Below are positions 43,915 through 54,100 of a DNA stretch of 64,000 bases, piece by piece. The stretch spans positions 934,501-998,500 of the forward strand of contig NZ_VHJK01000001.1 of assembly GCF_007004095.1 (NCBI RefSeq), given 5' to 3'. The position numbers and the translations under genes were made by a program. Numbering within the stretch: position 1 is the stretch's first letter; every line of letters begins with the position of its first letter. This DNA comes from Erythrobacter insulae. Lineage in GTDB: Bacteria > Pseudomonadota > Alphaproteobacteria > Sphingomonadales > Sphingomonadaceae. The notes under the pieces were generated by a model. That model ran no database searches. It worked only from the letters and a program-made list of their open reading frames with translations, and was not told the DNA's origin.

Positions 43915-44514
43915 TCACCGCTCAACCTTCGGCGACCTGAAAAACACCCGCTTGATAATCCGCCGCGCTATCAACAGCAGCGCGATCATCAGCGCGAACA
44001 GCACCACCGCGATGCTGCCCGCTGCAATCGGATATTCGTAAGCGAGCCACAGCAGGCCGACTGTCGCGATATCCTCTCCGGTTGAAACCACTGCGTTGCT
44101 GACCGGTTCGGGCGAGGTGTTGACCACGGCCCGCGCGCTTGCCTTGCCGCCATGCGCCAGAAAGCTCGCCCCGCCGCCCAGCATAAACGCGATCACCTGC
44201 ATCGCGGGATCAGACGGATCGACAATCGCCAGTGCCAGCAGCGCGCCGCCGACCGGGCGCACAGCCGTGTGCACCGTGTCCCAGATGCTATCGAGCCACA
44301 TCACTTTGTCGGCAAAGAACTCCGCCAGCGCGCCCAGCGCGGCGATGCCCATGACCCACGGGTTTTCCAGCACGCCAAGGCTCGCCAGATGCTCCGGCAC
44401 CGGCAGCGCGTCCAGCCGCATCGCAAGGCCGGTGGCAAACACGCAGAGGTAGAGCCTCCAGCCGCTCAATAGGCTGACACTGCCTGCTAGACCGATGATT
44501 TCCATGATGGGCAT
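43915..44514 (-). CDS. DUF4126 membrane protein
   Basis: Protein of 199 residues with several hydrophobic segments, starting with EIIGLAGSVSLLSGWRLYLCVFATGLAMR and containing ENPWVMGIAALGALAEFFADKVMWLDSIWDTVHT, stretches typical of DUF4126. It ends with a membrane helix and a basic tail. The role is unknown. An ATG two codons after the chosen one (MEI) is an alternative start. Confidence 0.85.
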   Translation of the reverse strand: MPIMEIIGLAGSVSLLSGWRLYLCVFATGLAMRLDALPVPEHLASLGVLENPWVMGIAALGALAEFFADKVMWLDSIWDTVHTAVRPVGGALLALAIVDPSDPAMQVIAFMLGGGASFLAHGGKASARAVVNTSPEPVSNAVVSTGEDIATVGLLWLAYEYPIAAGSIAVVLFALMIALLLIARRIIKRVFFRSPKVER

Positions 44515-44650
44515 TTTTTGTTTGTAGCCTCAAACGCCGGCAGATGCATCCGCATCCTTGGCTTTCCCTGTTCCCTGGCCTCGCATCAGCTCGGGCGGCC
44601 AGTCGGCCTTGCGAACCCTCTTGGGTTCGATACACAGCTTTCCCGAAATG

Positions 44651-44688
44651 AGAAAGGCGGCGCAGGATTGCTCCCGCACCGCCTTTCT
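44651..44688. repeat. 10-bp inverted repeat downstream of the thiolase gene
   Basis: AGAAAGGCGG at 44651-44660 pairs with CCGCCTTTCT at 44679-44688. Neither side is followed by a clear T-run, so termination for the minus-strand thiolase gene is possible but weak. The 276-base gap 44515-44790 also contains a minus-strand frame (44766-44530) discussed in the findings. Confidence 0.6.
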
Positions 44689-44790
44689 AATTCTTGGTCG
44701 CGGCAGCCAAAGCGCGACCGCGCGCCGGCCGGTTAGGCCGCCCCCGCGGAGGTCTTTGCGCAGCAAACTACCGCGAGCGCAAACAACTCA

Positions 44791-45972
44791 TCAAAAGACT
44801 TCGAACAGTCCTGCTGCGCCCATGCCGCCGCCGACGCACATCGTCACAACGACATATTTCGCGCCGCGGCGCTTGCCTTCGATCAGAGCGTGGCCGGTGC
44901 AGCGTGCGCCGGTCATGCCGTATGGGTGGCCGATCGAGATCGAGCCGCCATTGACGTTGAGAATGTCGTTATCAATGCCCAGTTTGTCGCGGCAGTAAAG
45001 CACCTGCACGGCGAATGCTTCGTTCAGCTCCCACAGGCCGATATCGTCCATCTTCAGGCCGGTCTGCTTAAGCAGTTTCGGGATCGCGAAAACAGGGCCG
45101 ATGCCCATCTCGTCAGGCTCGGTGCCTGCAACGGCCATGCCGACATAACGGCCCAGCGGCTGAAGGCCTTTCTTCTCGGCCAGTTTGGCTTCCATCAAAA
45201 CCGAAGCGGACGAACCATCGGATAGCTGCGATGCGTTACCGGCAGTAATGACTTTGCCCGGACCCATCACCGGCTGAAGCCCCTGAAGACCTTCGAGCGT
45301 GGTCGAAGGGCGGTTGCCTTCGTCTTTGGTCATGGTGTGCTCGACCTGGCTGACTTCGCCGGTTGCCTTGTCTTTGACCATCATGGTGGTGGTGACAGGC
45401 ACGATTTCATCGTCAAACTTGCCCGCTTCCTGACCAGCAGCCGTCCGCATCTGCGATTGCAGCGCGTATTCGTCCTGCGCATCGCGGCTGATGTTATAAC
45501 GCTCGGCAACCGTTTCGGCGGTTTGCAGCATCGGCATATAGACGTTTTTGTGCATGGCCAGCAGCGAGGGGTCCATCGCGACGCGCATTTCAGGGGTCTG
45601 GACCATGGAAATGGAATCCTGACCGCCGCCGACGACAACATCCATATTATCGACGATGATCTGCTTTGCCGCCGTGCTGATCGCCATCAGGCCCGAAGAA
45701 CACTGGCGGTCGATGGTCTGAGCGCCGACGGTAACAGGAGCGCCGCCGCGAAGGGCGACCTGGCGGGCGATATTGCCAGCCTGCGTCCCTTGCGTAAGGA
45801 CAGCGCCCCACACGACGTCGTCGATTTCAGCGGCGTCGATACCGGCGCGCTCGACAGCAGGAGCAAAAGAAGCGGCACCAAGGGTGGCGCCGGGGGTGGC
45901 ATTAAAGCCGCCTTTGTAAGCGCGGCCAATTGGCGTGCGGGCGGTTGAGACGATTACTGCGTCACGTGACAT
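44791..45972 (-). CDS. acetyl-CoA C-acyltransferase (thiolase)
   Basis: Thiolase of 393 residues, the usual length for biosynthetic or beta-oxidation thiolases. The nucleophile is Cys91 in [21 protein letters not shown] and [11 protein letters not shown] carry the catalytic His region, and [13 protein letters not shown] the second Cys. It is followed upstream on the same strand, after 78 bases, by a MaoC-type hydratase, so the two probably act on the same acyl-CoA pathway. Confidence 0.95.
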   Translation of the reverse strand: MSRDAVIVSTARTPIGRAYKGGFNATPGATLGAASFAPAVERAGIDAAEIDDVVWGAVLTQGTQAGNIARQVALRGGAPVTVGAQTIDRQCSSGLMAISTAAKQIIVDNMDVVVGGGQDSISMVQTPEMRVAMDPSLLAMHKNVYMPMLQTAETVAERYNISRDAQDEYALQSQMRTAAGQEAGKFDDEIVPVTTTMMVKDKATGEVSQVEHTMTKDEGNRPSTTLEGLQGLQPVMGPGKVITAGNASQLSDGSSASVLMEAKLAEKKGLQPLGRYVGMAVAGTEPDEMGIGPVFAIPKLLKQTGLKMDDIGLWELNEAFAVQVLYCRDKLGIDNDILNVNGGSISIGHPYGMTGARCTGHALIEGKRRGAKYVVVTMCVGGGMGAAGLFEVF

Positions 45973-46050
45973 AGGGATGTCCTTTCAAAAGGTAATACGA
46001 TCCAGCCCCGCGGCGGGGGCAAATTGAATATTGGCTGTCTGAGCCGGGGC

Positions 46051-46500
46051 TTAGACGAACAGCAGGGTGATCCATTCACAGATCAGCGCAGGCTTGTCTT
46101 CGCCTTCGATCTCGATCGTGATTTCGGATGTTTGCTGCCATTGGCCGGGGCGCTTTTCGACCATTTCGGTCAGCTTCCAGTGCCCGCGGATGCGCTTGCC
46201 CGAACGGACCGGCGCGATAAAACGGGTTTTGTTGCCGCCATAATTCACGCCCATCTTCACACCGTCCAGTTTCGGCATGTCGCTGTTGGCGGACAGGTAC
46301 GGGATCATCGACAGGGTCAGAAAACCGTGCGCGATTGTGCCGCCGAAAGGCGTCATCTTGGCGGCTTCTTCGTTGATATGGATGAATTGGTGATCGCCGG
46401 TCGCATCAGCAAATTGATTGATGCGTTCCTGGCTCATTTCAGCCCATTCGCTGGTGCCGATGGTCTCGCCGACTTTTCCGGCTAATTCCTGCGGGGTCAT
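46051..46500 (-). CDS. MaoC-family (R)-enoyl-CoA hydratase
   Basis: Hotdog hydratase of 149 residues. The core FADATGDHQFIHINEEAAKMTPFGGTIAHGFLTLSM contains the catalytic Asp/His motif of NodN/MaoC-like enzymes. ATG at 46500 follows GAGGAGAGCG, better than a start 14 codons upstream. It would hydrate trans-2-enoyl-CoA to the (R)-3-hydroxy form, a possible precursor for PHA, and lies upstream of the thiolase gene. Confidence 0.93.
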   Translation of the reverse strand: MTPQELAGKVGETIGTSEWAEMSQERINQFADATGDHQFIHINEEAAKMTPFGGTIAHGFLTLSMIPYLSANSDMPKLDGVKMGVNYGGNKTRFIAPVRSGKRIRGHWKLTEMVEKRPGQWQQTSEITIEIEGEDKPALICEWITLLFV

Positions 46501-46613
46501 ATCGCTCTCCTCAGTTGAGCGCCTATCGCGGTAAGCCCGCATATCCGGCGCAATTTCGAGGCTCTACATGGCAGGCAGAACCGCCTAGCGCAATGATGGA
46601 GGTGAGCGCGGAA

Positions 46614-48032
46614 TTATGCCGTTACGGCATCGCCAGCGCGGCCGCCGTTTACGTCAACGTCAATCGTTCCGGACCTCTCATTTTCGGATGCCAAACGGCG
46701 CGTTGAGCGGGCCAGTTGCAGCCGCGATGATTCGATCCGTTTCGTATAATTGAAGAGGCCAATCTGAACTCCGATGATCATCAGCATCACCGGTTGATAG
46801 GCGATCCCCTGAAACAAGGCGCCGACAATATAAATCATGCTGGCCATCTGCAAACACGATGCCATCGGCGCAATCCACGCTTCGTCTTCGGAATCTTTGC
46901 CTTTCCACCGGCGCCGGACCTGTTCCATTTGCCAGATGCCCAGTCCTTGCAACAGCAGCCAGATCGTAAGGCCCGGATATCCTTGTTCGCCCAACAATTC
47001 GAATATCGCCGAATGATAGGCGCGGCCTTCATCGGTGACTTCGCGGTATTCGATGGTTTTGGTGCTGCCCGCTTCTTCGGTCACAGGCATTTCATAGGTA
47101 AACTTGTTGCCGCGATAGGCGTCAAACCCTCCGCCGGTCGGATTGCGCGATGCGTAATCAATCGTCCAGCGCCAGACGGCCATACGGGTAGAGGCGCTTT
47201 CATCGCCGCCGGGCTGCGCAATTGTGCTCATCCGGTCATAATAGCTTTGCGGCAGAAACGGCAGCGCCACGAGACCCAGTGCTGCGCCCGCTGCCATAAA
47301 CAGAATGCGGTGTTTGACATATCTCAACATCAGCACTGCGAGCACCGCGATACACACCAACCCGGTACGCGCCTCTGTGCCGATCGGCACCATCAGGCAG
47401 GCAAAAATCAACGCGCCGGCAAAACCGGTGACGATCCAATGCGGACGGAAAATCGTCCCATAGCGGGTAAACCACGCGATCAGAGGGACCAGCGCGATGG
47501 CCACCGTCGCTAGCGTTGAGCTTTCATAAATGCCGCTATTGTCGTTGACGAAGAATTTGAGGTTTTCGTACCCGCCCCCGCCAAGCACAGTTTTCATGCC
47601 TGTACCGATCACAATGGTTGCGATGGAGAGGACCACGACCAGAGCAAGCCCTTCGATCCGGGCGCGATTGGTAACCGTGAACGGCAAAAACAGCGCAAAC
47701 AGCAATGCTTTCCAGACCCAATCCCATTTGGTCACCGCGCTATCGGGATAATCGGCATTGCCGGTGGTCCACCAACAATACAGCAGCAGCGCAAGGATCA
47801 ATCCCTGCCTTAGCGTGAACCGCAGCCCGTCCTTGTTATCCAACAGCAGCCAGCCACCAAACGCCGCACCAAACGCGACAAGCGAAATCTGAATATCGGT
47901 GATGATCGAATAGCCGATCCGCTGCGGCGCGATGATGTCGATATAGACATACAAAAGTACCCACAGGAATGGTCGCCTGAGCCCAAGCAGCAGGACGTAA
48001 AAAATAAAGGACAGAAAAACGAGATCGAGCAT
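46614..48032 (-). CDS. exosortase A system-associated O-glycosylation ligase
   Basis: Multi-spanning membrane protein of 472 residues related to O-antigen ligases, of the type linked to the exosortase A / PEP-CTERM system. It begins MLDLVFLSFIFYVLLLGLRRPFLWVLLYVYID, diagnostic for this subfamily. A large periplasmic loop (about 260-330) holds RNPTGGGFDAYRG and AYHSAIFELLGEQGYPG, typical for ligases. It likely joins a glycan to a surface polymer or protein. The start codon overlaps the stop of the small upstream gene (TGATG). Confidence 0.9.
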   Translation of the reverse strand: MLDLVFLSFIFYVLLLGLRRPFLWVLLYVYIDIIAPQRIGYSIITDIQISLVAFGAAFGGWLLLDNKDGLRFTLRQGLILALLLYCWWTTGNADYPDSAVTKWDWVWKALLFALFLPFTVTNRARIEGLALVVVLSIATIVIGTGMKTVLGGGGYENLKFFVNDNSGIYESSTLATVAIALVPLIAWFTRYGTIFRPHWIVTGFAGALIFACLMVPIGTEARTGLVCIAVLAVLMLRYVKHRILFMAAGAALGLVALPFLPQSYYDRMSTIAQPGGDESASTRMAVWRWTIDYASRNPTGGGFDAYRGNKFTYEMPVTEEAGSTKTIEYREVTDEGRAYHSAIFELLGEQGYPGLTIWLLLQGLGIWQMEQVRRRWKGKDSEDEAWIAPMASCLQMASMIYIVGALFQGIAYQPVMLMIIGVQIGLFNYTKRIESSRLQLARSTRRLASENERSGTIDVDVNGGRAGDAVTA

Positions 48033-48247
48033 CAGCGGGAACGAACCCCGCTTTGCTTTGCACCCTCGGTCTTCGTCCGGCGCTGCGCATTGCGGCCCGC
48101 GATCGATGTGGCCTGACGATTGGCTTTTTCGGCATCCCTGATGTCACCGATCAACGGATCAACATCAACGCCCGACCGCATGAACAAATGCCAGAACGCA
48201 AACGCCAATAGGCCATGTCCAACTGAAAGGGCGATGTAATCGATCAT
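48032..48247 (-). CDS. small membrane protein next to the glycosylation ligase
   Basis: Protein of 71 residues, one N-terminal hydrophobic segment (IALSVGHGLLAFAFWHLF) followed by an acidic and then basic tail (DVDPLIGDIRDAEKANRQA...). It does not match a family I know. ATG at 48247 is chosen because the stretch before it is unlike coding sequence. Its stop overlaps the ligase start by one base, strong evidence that it is real and that the two are co-translated. Confidence 0.72.
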   Translation of the reverse strand: MIDYIALSVGHGLLAFAFWHLFMRSGVDVDPLIGDIRDAEKANRQATSIAGRNAQRRTKTEGAKQSGVRSR

Positions 48248-48362
48248 GCTGTTTAACGGGCCTTTGGCGCTGAGATACGGACAGATTGCCTGCATTCTTG
48301 AAAATCGCGATACACGAACGCGGTTGACGGTCCGTTAAGCACAATGTGCCAAAAGGCTTCGC

Positions 48363-49628
48363 ATGACACGGATTCTGCATGTTCTTGACCATTCTCTGCC
48401 ACTGCACAGCGGCTATACCTTTCGCACGCGCGCCATTTTGAAAGCGCAGCAAGCCGCCGGGCTTGAAGTGCGCGGGATCACATCACAGCGCCATCAGCTG
48501 GAGGCACCGGCACAGGTGCAGGTCGAAAATGTCGACGGACTGATCTTTCACCGCACCGCCGGCACTCCGCATGGCCCGATGATGGTCAGCGAATTGCGCG
48601 AAATGGCCGCGCTTTCGGCATCAATCCAGGAGCTGGCAAAGGAATGGCGGCCGGACATTATCCATGCGCACTCGCCCGCGCTTTGCGGCGGAGGCGCGCA
48701 CCGCGCAGCCCAAGCGCTCGGCATCCCGTTTGTCTACGAGATCCGCGCCTTTTGGGAGGATGCAGCCGTCGGCAATCGCACCGGCACCGAAGGATCGGCC
48801 AAATATCGCCTCACCCGTTCATTGGAAACGCAGGTGGTAAAACGCGCCGATGCGGTTTTCACCATCTGTCAGGGCTTGCGCGATGATCTGATCAAGCGCG
48901 GAATTGCACCGGGGAAAATCGGCGTGAGTCCCAACGGGGTCGATCTTTCGATGTTTGGCGAACCACTGCCGCGTGACGATGCGCTTGCGGTCGAGCTCGG
49001 CATTGCGCCAGATGCGCCGGTGATCGGGTATATTGGCAGCTTTTACGATTACGAAGGCGTCGATGATCTGATCGAAGCCATGCCGTTATTGCGCCGCGAC
49101 CACCCCAACGCCCGTCTGTTGTTGGTCGGCGCAGGGGAAATGGACGCGCAGTGGCGGGCCAAAGCCGCCGCACTCGAAGACCCCGGATCTGTAATCTTTA
49201 CAGGCCGGGTCCCCCATTCCGAAGTGGAGCGGTATTATTCGCTGATCGATGTGCTTGCCTATCCGCGCAAACGCTCGCGTCTTACCGATCTTGTCACCCC
49301 GCTTAAGCCCCTCGAAGCCATGGCCCAGCGCCGGATTGTCGCTGCGTCGAATGTGGGCGGCCACCGCGAATTGATTACGCATGGAGAGACAGGGTTCCTC
49401 TTTGCGCCCGATGATCCCGCAGCCTGCGCCGAAGCGCTGGGCGAAATGCTGACCTCATGCGAGGATTGGGATGCCCTGCGCGGCCGCGCGGAACATCACG
49501 TCCGCACCCGCCACGATTGGGCGACAAATGTTCAGCGTTATCTATCCGTTTACCAAGTTTTGGTAGCCAGCCTTAATCGCGACAACGGGCCTTCGTCCGA
49601 TGCGCAGCAACACAGATTACGGGCTTAG
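48363..49628 (+). CDS. exosortase A system-associated glycosyltransferase
   Basis: GT-B glycosyltransferase (family 4-like) of 421 residues, beginning MTRILHVLDHSLPLHSGYTFRTRAILKAQ, the signature of the PEP-CTERM/exosortase-associated subgroup. The C-terminal nucleotide-sugar domain has IGYIGSFYDYEGVDDLIEA, LVGAGEM, TGRVPHSEV and PLKPLEAMA with EX7E-like acidic residues. It would add a sugar to a lipid-linked surface glycan. It is divergent from the ligase operon, sharing its neighbourhood and system. Confidence 0.93.
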   Translation: MTRILHVLDHSLPLHSGYTFRTRAILKAQQAAGLEVRGITSQRHQLEAPAQVQVENVDGLIFHRTAGTPHGPMMVSELREMAALSASIQELAKEWRPDIIHAHSPALCGGGAHRAAQALGIPFVYEIRAFWEDAAVGNRTGTEGSAKYRLTRSLETQVVKRADAVFTICQGLRDDLIKRGIAPGKIGVSPNGVDLSMFGEPLPRDDALAVELGIAPDAPVIGYIGSFYDYEGVDDLIEAMPLLRRDHPNARLLLVGAGEMDAQWRAKAAALEDPGSVIFTGRVPHSEVERYYSLIDVLAYPRKRSRLTDLVTPLKPLEAMAQRRIVAASNVGGHRELITHGETGFLFAPDDPAACAEALGEMLTSCEDWDALRGRAEHHVRTRHDWATNVQRYLSVYQVLVASLNRDNGPSSDAQQHRLRA

Positions 49629-49665
49629 AAACACGCCGTTTCGGCAGCCGAGGAGCACAGGCGAA

Positions 49666-50826
49666 ATGTTTGCCTTCAAAAAGCGCATTGCCGATTTCAA
49701 AGCCTCAGCCGGGGATAGAAAAACTGTGCCTGATCAAAAGACCGGCAAACCAGCCCGCAAACACAAATCGCCCATTTCCAGCATGCGGGGCTTTGTCCCT
49801 GCCACCGCGCTGTGGGGCGCGGTTCTTGGCGCTTTGTCGGTTCTGGTTTTGCCCACCGCCATCATCCTTCGCATAGCCATGGCCAGCGGATTGTCCGGCT
49901 TGGGCTCGAACGCTGCGTTTGTGATCGCTGGTATCGCAGCCCTGATCGCCGGTGGTCTGGCGATGGTTGCGGCCTCTGGCTTCAAACGATGGCAGCTGCG
50001 TGACCGGAATTTCGACCCGGCCAGCACAAGCGCGCAAGACGGCATTGAGCCGATCAATCCGATCGCTGAGCTGGGCAGTGACAGTCTGGATGCGCCGATC
50101 GAGATAGAGCCATTTTCGATTTCGGAAATTCCCGAGCTGGACGCCGAGCTTAACGAGGAATTCGAACAGGATTGGGCAACCGCCGAAGCCGGAGCCTCCA
50201 AAGACCAGTGGGAAAGCCCGCTGCTGCTTGACGGGGGTCAGGTGAGCGACGCCGCAGATGAGAGCATGGACGAAAGTTTTGCTGGATCTGATCCTGATAC
50301 ATCACGCTTCGATGGTCAGCATGACCGCGATGAAACCAAACCGGTTGAATTGGACCTGGCAGCGTTTGCCGAAACACCCGGTCGCAGCGGCGTATGGATC
50401 GAAGAACCAGTCGAACCGGCGCTCGCAGATGAAGTGGTTGCGCACGAAATTGACGAACAAGCGCATTTTGCTGAGCCCGAAAAACCCGCCGCTCTTTCCG
50501 CCCGGATCGCACCATCTGCGCCCTCGGCATTGGAACAGCTAAGGCAGGCTCCGATTGGTGAATTGAGCATGGTGCATATGGTTGAACGCTTTGCCGCTGC
50601 CCTGCACGATCATCAAAATGCCGAGCGTCAGCGCCCCGGATCGCGGCACAGCGCGCATGCCGATGCCGCTTTGGCAGAAGCCCTGAAGGCGCTTTCGCTG
50701 TTTACCGATGAAGGCTTCGATGATGATGCGCCCGCTAGCGAGCATAGCAGCGATGCACTGCGCAATTCGACGCGCGACCTGCGCGATGCTCTGGCCAAAT
50801 TACAGACATTGCGCGGCGCAGCATAG
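49666..50826 (+). CDS. membrane-anchored acidic protein, unknown function
   Basis: Protein of 386 residues. A basic N-terminus (about 1-42) is followed by two hydrophobic segments, about 44-70 and 79-103. A long acidic, disordered-looking region follows (about 115-300), then a helical end with LEQLRQAPIGELSMVHMVERFAAALHDHQNAE. No family is recognised. ATG at 49666 is preferred to 49600, which overlaps the glycosyltransferase gene; GAGGAG lies about 10 bases upstream. Its placement after the glycosyltransferase suggests, but does not show, a role at the envelope. Confidence 0.7.
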   Translation: MFAFKKRIADFKASAGDRKTVPDQKTGKPARKHKSPISSMRGFVPATALWGAVLGALSVLVLPTAIILRIAMASGLSGLGSNAAFVIAGIAALIAGGLAMVAASGFKRWQLRDRNFDPASTSAQDGIEPINPIAELGSDSLDAPIEIEPFSISEIPELDAELNEEFEQDWATAEAGASKDQWESPLLLDGGQVSDAADESMDESFAGSDPDTSRFDGQHDRDETKPVELDLAAFAETPGRSGVWIEEPVEPALADEVVAHEIDEQAHFAEPEKPAALSARIAPSAPSALEQLRQAPIGELSMVHMVERFAAALHDHQNAERQRPGSRHSAHADAALAEALKALSLFTDEGFDDDAPASEHSSDALRNSTRDLRDALAKLQTLRGAA

Positions 50827-50866
50827 ACCCAGCCTATCTACCTCAAAGCGATATCAATGCAGCAAC

Positions 50867-50890
50867 AAAGCGGCGTCAAAGCCGCCTTTA
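50867..50890 (+). terminator. possible terminator before gltB
   Basis: GCGGC (50870-50874) pairs with GCCGC (50881-50885) around GTCAAA, with flanking AAA/TTT. The T-run is short (TTTA), so the call is moderate. It would end the transcript of the preceding membrane-protein gene. Confidence 0.4.
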
Positions 50891-51050
50891 TCAAATTGGT
50901 TGCGCATGAAACGAAAAGCTAATGCTTAGGTATGCGTAACAAAACTTCGCTGTTCGCGGTTGCAAAAATCCGATTCTGGCGGCAATAAGAATGTGAAACG
51001 AAGCGCGGCTATTCCCGTTGGGGAAGTGTGCTCGACATTCTGCCGCTGCA

Positions 51051-51080
51051 TTGACACCACCGTGTCGATGACTGTGGCAT
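51051..51080 (+). promoter_or_regulatory. candidate promoter for gltBD
   Basis: A perfect TTGACA at 51051-51056 is followed by a weak TGGCAT at 51075-51080 (18-base spacer). It is the best -35 in the 275-base gap upstream of gltB. The -10 is poor, so this needs support from transcript ends. Confidence 0.3.
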
Positions 51081-51101
51081 CTTACAGAACGGAACTTTGC
51101 C

Positions 51102-54100
51102 ATGGGACACCCCAATTCCCAGGGTCTTTATGACCCAGCCAACGAACATGACGCCTGCGGAGTAGGCATGGTCGCCCATATCAAGGGCGATCGTAGCCAT
51201 AGTATCGTCAAGCAATCGCTTGAGATTCTTGAGAAACTCGACCATCGCGGCGCAGTCGGGGCCGATCCCTTGCTGGGCGATGGCGCGGGTCTGTTGATGC
51301 AGATTCCAGACGCCTTGATCCGCCGCTGGGCAGAGGAAAACGACCTCGATCTGCCAGCAGCCGGCGATTATGCGATCGCAATGTGTTTTATGCCGCAAGA
51401 CGACGCGGCACGCGAATTCGTGGCAGAGCGATTCGAAGCGCTCGCCGCCAAAGAGGGCCAGCGATTTATTGGATGGCGCACCGTCCCCACCACCCTCGAA
51501 GGGCTTGGGGATGCCGTCATTTCCTCCATGCCGGTGATCCAGCAGGCGATTATTGCGCGCGGTGAAAGCTGCGCCGATCAGGACGCGTTCGAACGCAAAT
51601 TGCTCGCTCTGCGCAAGCAGACGCTCAATCCGCTGGCGAACCTATCGGAAAAACACAATCTGCCCGGCCTTACCGATACATATATGCCGAGCTTTTCGAG
51701 CCGGACAATCGTGTACAAAGGATTGCTGCTCGCGACACAAGTCGGCAGTTTTTACGATGACCTGCGCGATCCGGAATGTGTTTCCGCATTTGGCCTCGTC
51801 CATCAGCGTTTTTCGACCAACACATTCCCCAGCTGGCGGCTTGCACACCCGTTCCGGTTCATCGCGCATAACGGCGAAATCAACACGGTTCGCGGCAATG
51901 TGAACTGGATGAATGCCCGCCGCCGCACGATGGAAAGCGATCTGCTTGGTCCGGATCTGGACAAGATGTGGCCGATCATTCCGCATGGCCAATCTGACAC
52001 CGCGTGTCTCGACAATGCTCTCGAGCTGTTGATTGCGGGTGGGTACAGCCTCGCCCATGCGATGATGATGTTGATCCCGGAGGCATGGAACAGCAATGAG
52101 CTGATGGATCCGGAACGCCGGGCGTTTTACGAATATCACGCGGCTCTGATGGAACCGTGGGATGGCCCTGCTGCGGTGTGCTTTACCGATGGCCGGCAAA
52201 TCGGCGCGACGCTGGACCGTAATGGCCTGCGTCCGGCGCGCTTCTGCGTCACGAAAGACGATATCGTCTGTCTCGCATCGGAAAGCGGCGTTCTGCCCTT
52301 TGCCGAGGAAGACATCGTACGCAAATGGCGGCTTCAGCCGGGCAAGATGCTGTTGATCGATCTCGAACAGGGTCGCATCATCGAGGATGACGAGCTTAAG
52401 GCCGATCTTGCGACTTCGGAACCGTTCGCCGAATGGCTTGAACAAGCGCAGGTGCGGCTTGAAGATATCACCGATATCGAGCCGGATTTGTCAGAAATCG
52501 CCGAAGAAAAGACCACTTTGCTGCAACGCCAGCAGGCATTCGGCTACACTCAGGAAGACCTCTCGCGCTTCCTAGAGCCGATGGCCATCAACGCCGATGA
52601 TCCGCTTGGGTCGATGGGCACCGACACACCCATCGCCGTGCTGTCGGACAGGGCGCGGCTGCTTTACGATTATTTCAAACAGAATTTCGCGCAGGTCACC
52701 AATCCGCCGATTGACCCGATCCGTGAAGAGCTGGTGATGAGCCTGCTTTCCATGATTGGCCCGCGCCCCAATCTGCTTGGCCATGATGCCGGAACGCACA
52801 AACGGCTTGAGGTTAAACAGCCGATCCTGACCAACGAGGATCTGGCGAAAATCCGTTCCGTGGAATCGGTGGTGGATGGCGCATTCCGATGCTCGACCAT
52901 CGACATGACTTTCGATGCCGAACAGGGCGTTGAAGGGGTCGAACTGGCGATCCGGGAAATGTGCTGGGCCGCGACAGAGGCGGTGCTGCAGGATCAGAAC
53001 ATCCTCGTCCTGTCTGACCGCGCTCAAGACGAAAACCGGGTGCCCATGCCTGCTTTGCTGGCAACCGCGGCGGTGCACCATCATCTCGTACGGCAAGGCC
53101 TGCGGATGCAGACCGGCCTCGTGGTGGAAACCGGCGAAGCGCGCGAAGTGCACCATTTCTGCGTGCTCGCAGGTTACGGCGCCGAAGCGATCAACCCGTA
53201 TGTCGCGTTTGAAACGCTGGAAGATATCCGCGCGCGCAAACATTCCGATCTGTCCCGCGAACAGGTTGAGAAAAACTACATCAAAGCCATCGGCAAAGGC
53301 ATCCGAAAAGTGATGTCGAAGATGGGCATTTCGACCTATCAATCCTATTGCGGCGCTCAGATTTTCGACGCTGTCGGTTTGTCGAGCGAATTTGTCGAAA
53401 ACTACTTTACCGGCACGGCGACCACTATCGAGGGCGTTGGTCTCGACGAAGTGGCCGAGGAAAGCATGCGCCGCCATGCGCAGGCATATGGCGATAACCC
53501 GCTGTACAAAGGCATGCTGGATGTGGGCGGTATCTATCAATACCGTTTGCGCGGAGAGGAACACGCCTGGACCCCGCAAAATGTCGCGCAATTGCAGCAC
53601 GCAGTACGCGGCAACGATGCCAAAAATTACGAAGAGTTTGCCAAAAGCGTGAATGAGCAATCCGAACGATTGCTGACAATTCGCGGCCTGCTCGAATTCA
53701 AAAACGAAGACACCGCCATCCCGCTTGATGAAGTGGAACCAGCAAGCGAAATCGTGAAACGGTTCAGCACCGGCGCCATGAGCCTTGGTTCAATCAGCCA
53801 CGAAGCCCACTCGACCATGGCGCTTGCCATGAACCGGATCGGCGGACGTTCAAACACGGGCGAAGGGGGCGAAGAACCGTTCCGTTTCACTCCTTTGGAC
53901 AATGGCGATTCAATGCGCAGCCGGATCAAACAGGTCGCCTCTGGCCGGTTTGGCGTAACGACCGAATATCTCGTCAATTCCGACGATATCCAGATCAAAA
54001 TGGCGCAAGGCGCAAAACCCGGCGAAGGCGGCCAGCTGCCCGGTCACAAGGTCGACAAGCGCATCGGCGCGGTGCGTCATTCAACTCCGGGCGTCGGCCT

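Noticed and set aside
52572..53660. Minus-strand frame of 362 codons inside gltB
   Set aside because: It mirrors the codon pattern of a clearly conserved gene; the translation is His- and Arg-rich with no recognisable domain.
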